Shown: positions 59,695-64,000 of the stretch, in pieces
Layout of the letters: every line of letters begins with the position of its first letter
How positions within the stretch are numbered: the stretch's first letter is position 1
Assembly: GCA_032209605.1 (NCBI GenBank)
Contig: JASFXZ010000010.1
Span: forward strand, 7,833,385-7,897,384
Direction of reading: 5' to 3'
Length of the DNA: 64,000 bases
Source: Mactromeris polynyma
Taxonomy: Eukaryota > Mollusca > Bivalvia > Venerida > Mactridae
Notes under the pieces: model-generated
The model's database searches: none
The model's input: only the letters and a program-made list of their open reading frames with translations
What the model was told of the DNA's origin: nothing
Program-made: the position numbers and the translations under genes

Positions 59695-61520
59695 GTACAA
59701 ATGGTGTTTACTTAGACTGTTGTTTATTAAATGGGAGCTGAAATCAGATTGAATACACAATGTACATTGACAATGAGATCAATTTATTTTGAGCTGCCTG
59801 TCAGGATGTGAGGCAATGCTGTAATGTGGCTGAACATCTATTCAAACCTAATTTCTCTGTTTGGATAGGTGAGTCCTTAATAGTATTTGTTCTTTCTATT
59901 CGAATAGGCAGCGTCTTGTTCTTGACTGGGGACTTTCAAATTTTGGCCTTTGTGTAAAATAAATTTACACCTCTCTATAGAATGTCACAAAACTGTCCTT
60001 CTCAGGACAAAAACTGTCCTTTTTAGGACAACCTCTCAGTGACAAAAAAACTGTCCTTTTTAGGACAACTTCTCGATTGACCAAAAAACTGTCCTTTTTA
60101 GGACAACTTCTCGATTGACAAAAAAATTGTCCTTTTTAGGACAACTTCTCGATTGACAAAAAAACTGTCCTTTTAGGACAACTTCTCAATTGACAAAAAA
60201 ACTGTCCTTTTTAGGACAACTTCTCGATTGACAAAAAAACTGTCCAAATGGTGTTTACTTAGACTGTTGTTTATTAAATGGGAGCTGAAATCAGATTGAA
60301 TACACAATGTACATTGACAATGAGATCAATTTATTTTGAGCTGCCTGTCAGGATGGGAGGCAATGCTGTAATGTGGCTGAACATCTATTCAAACCTAATT
60401 TCTCTGTTTGGATAGGTGAGTCCTTTATAGTATTTGTTCTTTCTATTTGAATAGGCAGCGTCTTGTTCTTGACTAGGGACTTTCAAATTTTGGCCTTTGT
60501 GTAAAATAAATTTACACCTCTCTATAGAATGTCACAAAACTGTCCTTCTCAGGACAAAAACTGTCCTTTTAAGGACAACTTCTCGATTGACAAAAAAACT
60601 GTCCTTTTTAGGACAACTTCTCGATTGACAAAAAAACTGTCCAAATGGTGTTTACTTAGACTGTTGTTTATTAAATGGGAGCTGAAATCAGATTGAATAC
60701 ACAATGTACATTGACAATGAGATCAATTTATTTTGAGCTGCCTGTCAGGATGGGAGGCAATGCTGTAATGTGGCTGAACATCTATTCGAACCTAATTTCT
60801 CTGTTTGGATAGGTGAGTCCTTTATAGTATTTGTTCTTTCTATTTGAATAGGCAGCGTCTTGTTCTTGACTAGGGACTTTCAAATTTTGGCCTTTGTGTA
60901 AAATGAATTTACACCTCTCTATAGAATGTCACAAAACTGTCCTTCTCAGGACAAAAACTGTCCTTTTAAGGACAACTTCTCGATTGACAAAAAAACTGTC
61001 CTTTTTAGGACAACTTCTCGATTGACAAAAAAACTGTCCAAATGGTGTTTACTTAGACTGTTGTTTATTAAATGGGAGCTGAAATCAGATTGAATACACA
61101 ATGTACATTGACAATGAGATCAATTTATTTTGAGCTGCCTGTCAGGATGGGAGGCAATGCTGTAATGTGGCTGAACATCTATTCGAACCTAATTTCTCTG
61201 TTTGGATAGGTGAGTCCTTTATAGTATTTGTTCTTTCTATTCGAATAGGCAGCGTCTTGTTCTTGACTGGGGATTTTCAAATTTTGGCCTTTGTGTAAAA
61301 TAAATTTACACCTCTCTATAGAATGTCACAAAACTGTCCTTCTCAGGACAAAAACTGTCCTTTTAAGGACAACTTCTCGATTGACAAAAAAACTGTCCTT
61401 TTAAGGACACCACTCAATTGTCACAAAACTGTCCTTTTAAGGACACTACTCAATTGTCACAAAACTGTCCTTTTAAGGACACAACTTCATTGTCGACCAA
61501 CTGTCCTTTTCAGGACAACC
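59695..61520. repeat. Nested higher-order repeat: about 397-bp units containing 38-bp palindromic units
   Basis: Four large units start (aaatggtgtttacttagact) near 59697, 60246, 60643 and 61040; the last two intervals are exactly 397 bp. Each ends in a variable number of small units actgtcctttttaggacaac + ttctcgattgacaaaaaa, in which tgtccTTTTTaggaca is a hairpin. The first unit has five or six small repeats, the middle two have two, and the last has a variant array (ggacactactcaattgtcac). No coding capacity. Confidence 0.94.
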
Positions 61521-62937
61521 TCTATAGATTGGCTACATTACAAATTAATATAAACTACAACCATTTTTGATCTCATTGATCTCGGTTTGTAGCTATCGTT
61601 GGGTTCAAAATTAGTCTAAATAATAATCATTTGTTACGAGAGCTGAGTTTTTGTTGATATCATTTTTAATAACAAACCTATCACTCTGAAATGCTTCCAC
61701 ATTCAGTCAATGTATGGTAAATGTGTGTTCCTCAAAATAATCTTTAATATGAAAGAAGAAACAACACAAGCTCCTTGCATTGTTCTTTACAGTCACAAAA
61801 TTAGCTGATTTGTTATCAACTGAATGTATAACTTCGGCTGGGGGAGAGGCAAATCTTTACATGAGACTCAATAGAGGAGTGCCTGATAGGCAAAGAGTAT
61901 AAGAATATGAAGGGTTTAGAAATAAAAGGTTTAAAAAGATAGAAAAGTTATAAACAGATTTTTGTAAAAACATACAAAAATGAGTTTTTTTTCTTGAAAG
62001 ATGAAAACATGAAGCTAAGTTACTACAACTCAAAAAACTGTGTTAAAAATATATATGTAAGGAACATGAACATAGCATTTTACCATTGTATAAAAGCTTT
62101 CCAGACTATAAGCTTATTTTTTTATTCAAAATTATTTTATGCTGGAAATTGTTTGGGATGTAAATGTAATCTGTTATTACTTTCCAGCTTTCTTTTAACC
62201 ATATTTTTGTGTTAAGTTTGAAAATAGTGTTTTCATTGCATAACTTAATATCACTTGGTAGCAGAGCTTTTTTTCAAGATGTGAAATAGTGCTGTTTTAT
62301 GGGAGATGATTGCTTTATAAATCATTTATGTAAGTGCAAACTGAGTTTTGATTCTATGTATGGGGAAGTCATCAAGTAAAAAACTTGCTCCCCAAATTCT
62401 TTAATCAGAACAACACATAAATGTACACCATTAAACTTCAAGCCATGTGATCACTGACGATCAGACAAACAGTACAGGTGAAAAGCTTTTGAAATTATTG
62501 ACACTGACACACTGATAAAGCTCTCATTGGCTAATGTAGTCATACAATATTGGAACAATTATAGAGTGAAACTTTATAATTACATGCAAGGTTATCAGGA
62601 AATGGGTACATACTCAATGTACCTGGAAGAGTTGTTAAAGCTCTTTGCTGGTAACTCCATATAACACAAAAGCTTTATGATTACATAATGAACAGTGTTT
62701 CTTTGCTCTATCAGTGCAAGACTGGGGTTTACATGTTTTAAAAACATGGCTATATTTGTGAAAATTGATTACTCATCAGATTACATGTATGTTTGAAATA
62801 TGTTGTGTTTAAAAGAAACAGTATAATTATGACTTACATGGGTATGTATGGTTAAGGGGTGGGAAACTATTGCTTGAACAATTTCAAACTTAGATATGGT
62901 TTGTTTTTTATAACTTTACATTTAACTGACATGTTGG
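61521..62937. other. No gene seen, between two repeat arrays
   Basis: AT-rich, unique-looking; only short ORFs without motifs. Confidence 0.5.
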
Positions 62938-64000
62938 CGGCGTCCACATGGTTTCCGCTCTCTAAGTCAAAGAGTTTTCATCCGATCTTTACCAAACTTT
63001 GTGAAAATGTTTGTGGGCATAATATCTCGGCCAAGTTTGATAACCAGCCACATCCCTCAGGCACTTCTGAATTATGGCCCTTGAATTATCCAAAATTCCT
63101 CAAATTAAACGTGTCGGCTCTCTAAGTCAAAGAGTTTTCATCCAATCTTTACCAAACTTTGTAAAAAATGTTTACGGCATAATATCTTGGCCAAGTTCGA
63201 TAACCAGCCACATCGCCCCAGGCACTATGGAATTATGGCCCTTGAATTATCCAAAATTGGCCAAATTAGCCGTGTCCGCTCTCTAAGTCAAAGAGTTTTC
63301 ATCCGATCTTCACCTAACTTGGTGAAAATGTTTGTGGGCATAATATCTCAGCCAAGTTCGATAACCAGCCACATTGCCCCAGGCACTTCTGAATTATGGC
63401 CCTTGAATTATCCAAAATTGGCAAAATTAGCCTTGACCGCTCTCTAAGTCAAAGAGTTTTCATCCGATCTTTACCAAACTTTGTGAAAATGTTTGTGGGC
63501 ATAATATCTCGGCCAAGTTCGATAACCAGCCACGCCGCCCAAGGTCCTTCGAAATTATGGCCCTTGAATTATCCAAAATTGGCCAAATTAGCCATGTCCG
63601 CTATCTAAGTCAAAGAGTTTTCATCCGATCTTCACCTAACTTGGTGAAAATGTTTGTGGGCATAATATCTCAGCCAAGTTCGATAACCAGCCACATTGCC
63701 CCAGGCACTTCTGAATTATGGCCCTTGAATTATCCAAAATTGGCAAAATTAGCCTTGACCGCTCTCTAAGTCAAACAGTTTTCATCCGATCTTTACCAAA
63801 CTTTGTGAAAATGTTTGTGGGCATAATATCTCAGCCAAGTTTGATAACCAGCCACGCTGCCCAAGGTACTTCGAAATTATGGCCCTTGAATTATCCAAAA
63901 TTGGCCAAATTAGCCTTGTCCGCTCACTAAGTCAAACAGTTTTCATCTGATCTTCACCTAACTAGGTGAAAATGTTTGTGGGCATAATATCTCGGCCAAG
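62938..64000 (+). repeat. 161-bp tandem array, about 6.5 units, truncated by the window edge
   Basis: Unit: ctctctaagtcaaagagttt, tcatccgatctttaccaaac, aatgtttgtgggcataatat, ctcggccaagttcgataacc, attatggcccttgaattatc. Period 161 bp. The last four units alternate between two types (cattgccccaggcacttctg versus gcccaaggt(c/a)cttcg), a 322-bp dimer. Repetitive ORFs beginning MALELSKIG are chance readings. Confidence 0.95.

Noticed and set aside
63074..63930. Series of ORFs starting MALELSKIG
   Set aside because: Each is one reading of the 161-bp repeat; the period is not a multiple of three, so no continuous frame exists.

Overview
This is eukaryotic, AT-rich, intron-rich genomic DNA. Small exons with GT-AG introns, metazoan-specific genes (ankyrin/SOCS-box, optineurin/NEMO, lifeguard/TMBIM4), many short inverted-repeat elements and several large minisatellites fit an invertebrate animal. 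The repeat styles and the chromodomain-free Ty3-like pol remnant resemble those of bivalve molluscs; that assignment is inference from general resemblance, not from any database search.

Layout. Positions 1 to about 15,200 hold no convincing gene. They carry several foldback/MITE-like elements, including one with a traceable 3-bp target duplication and a paralogous empty site. Positions 15,229-21,623 (minus) hold a five-exon ankyrin-repeat/SOCS-box gene of 294 codons. It diverges, from a shared promoter region of about 225 bp, from an optineurin/NEMO-family gene (plus strand, 22,795-31,424; 11 coding exons, 782 codons) that ends in a UBAN ubiquitin-binding coiled coil and a CCHC zinc finger. 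Positions 39,942-42,908 (minus) hold a complete seven-coding-exon TMBIM4/lifeguard-4 gene of 234 codons. From about 44.2 kb onward the window is repeat-dominated: a 34-bp satellite, a 48-bp satellite that stays open on both strands, a 5'-truncated frameshifted non-LTR retrotransposon, a broken Ty3/gypsy pol fragment, a nested 397-bp/38-bp higher-order repeat, and a 161-bp repeat array that runs off the end of the window.

The most striking observation is that the two divergent genes carry tandem minisatellites that duplicate splice sites. The ankyrin/SOCS gene has a 39-bp unit repeated six times containing the end of an exon plus its GTGAGT donor. The optineurin-like gene has a 29-bp unit repeated about ten times whose last copy is the acceptor of exon 5, a 31-bp unit whose last copy is the acceptor of the last exon, and a 29-bp intron-3 array in which almost every unit contains AG|GT. 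I reconstructed all three genes by hand; exon phases are consistent throughout, but splice choices are predictions without transcript data.

Functionally the genes suggest ubiquitin signalling (a probable Cullin-5 adaptor next to a ubiquitin-chain reader in NF-kB/autophagy signalling) and a Golgi/ER calcium and cell-death modulator. No operonic or physical relationship is implied beyond the shared promoter region of the first two.
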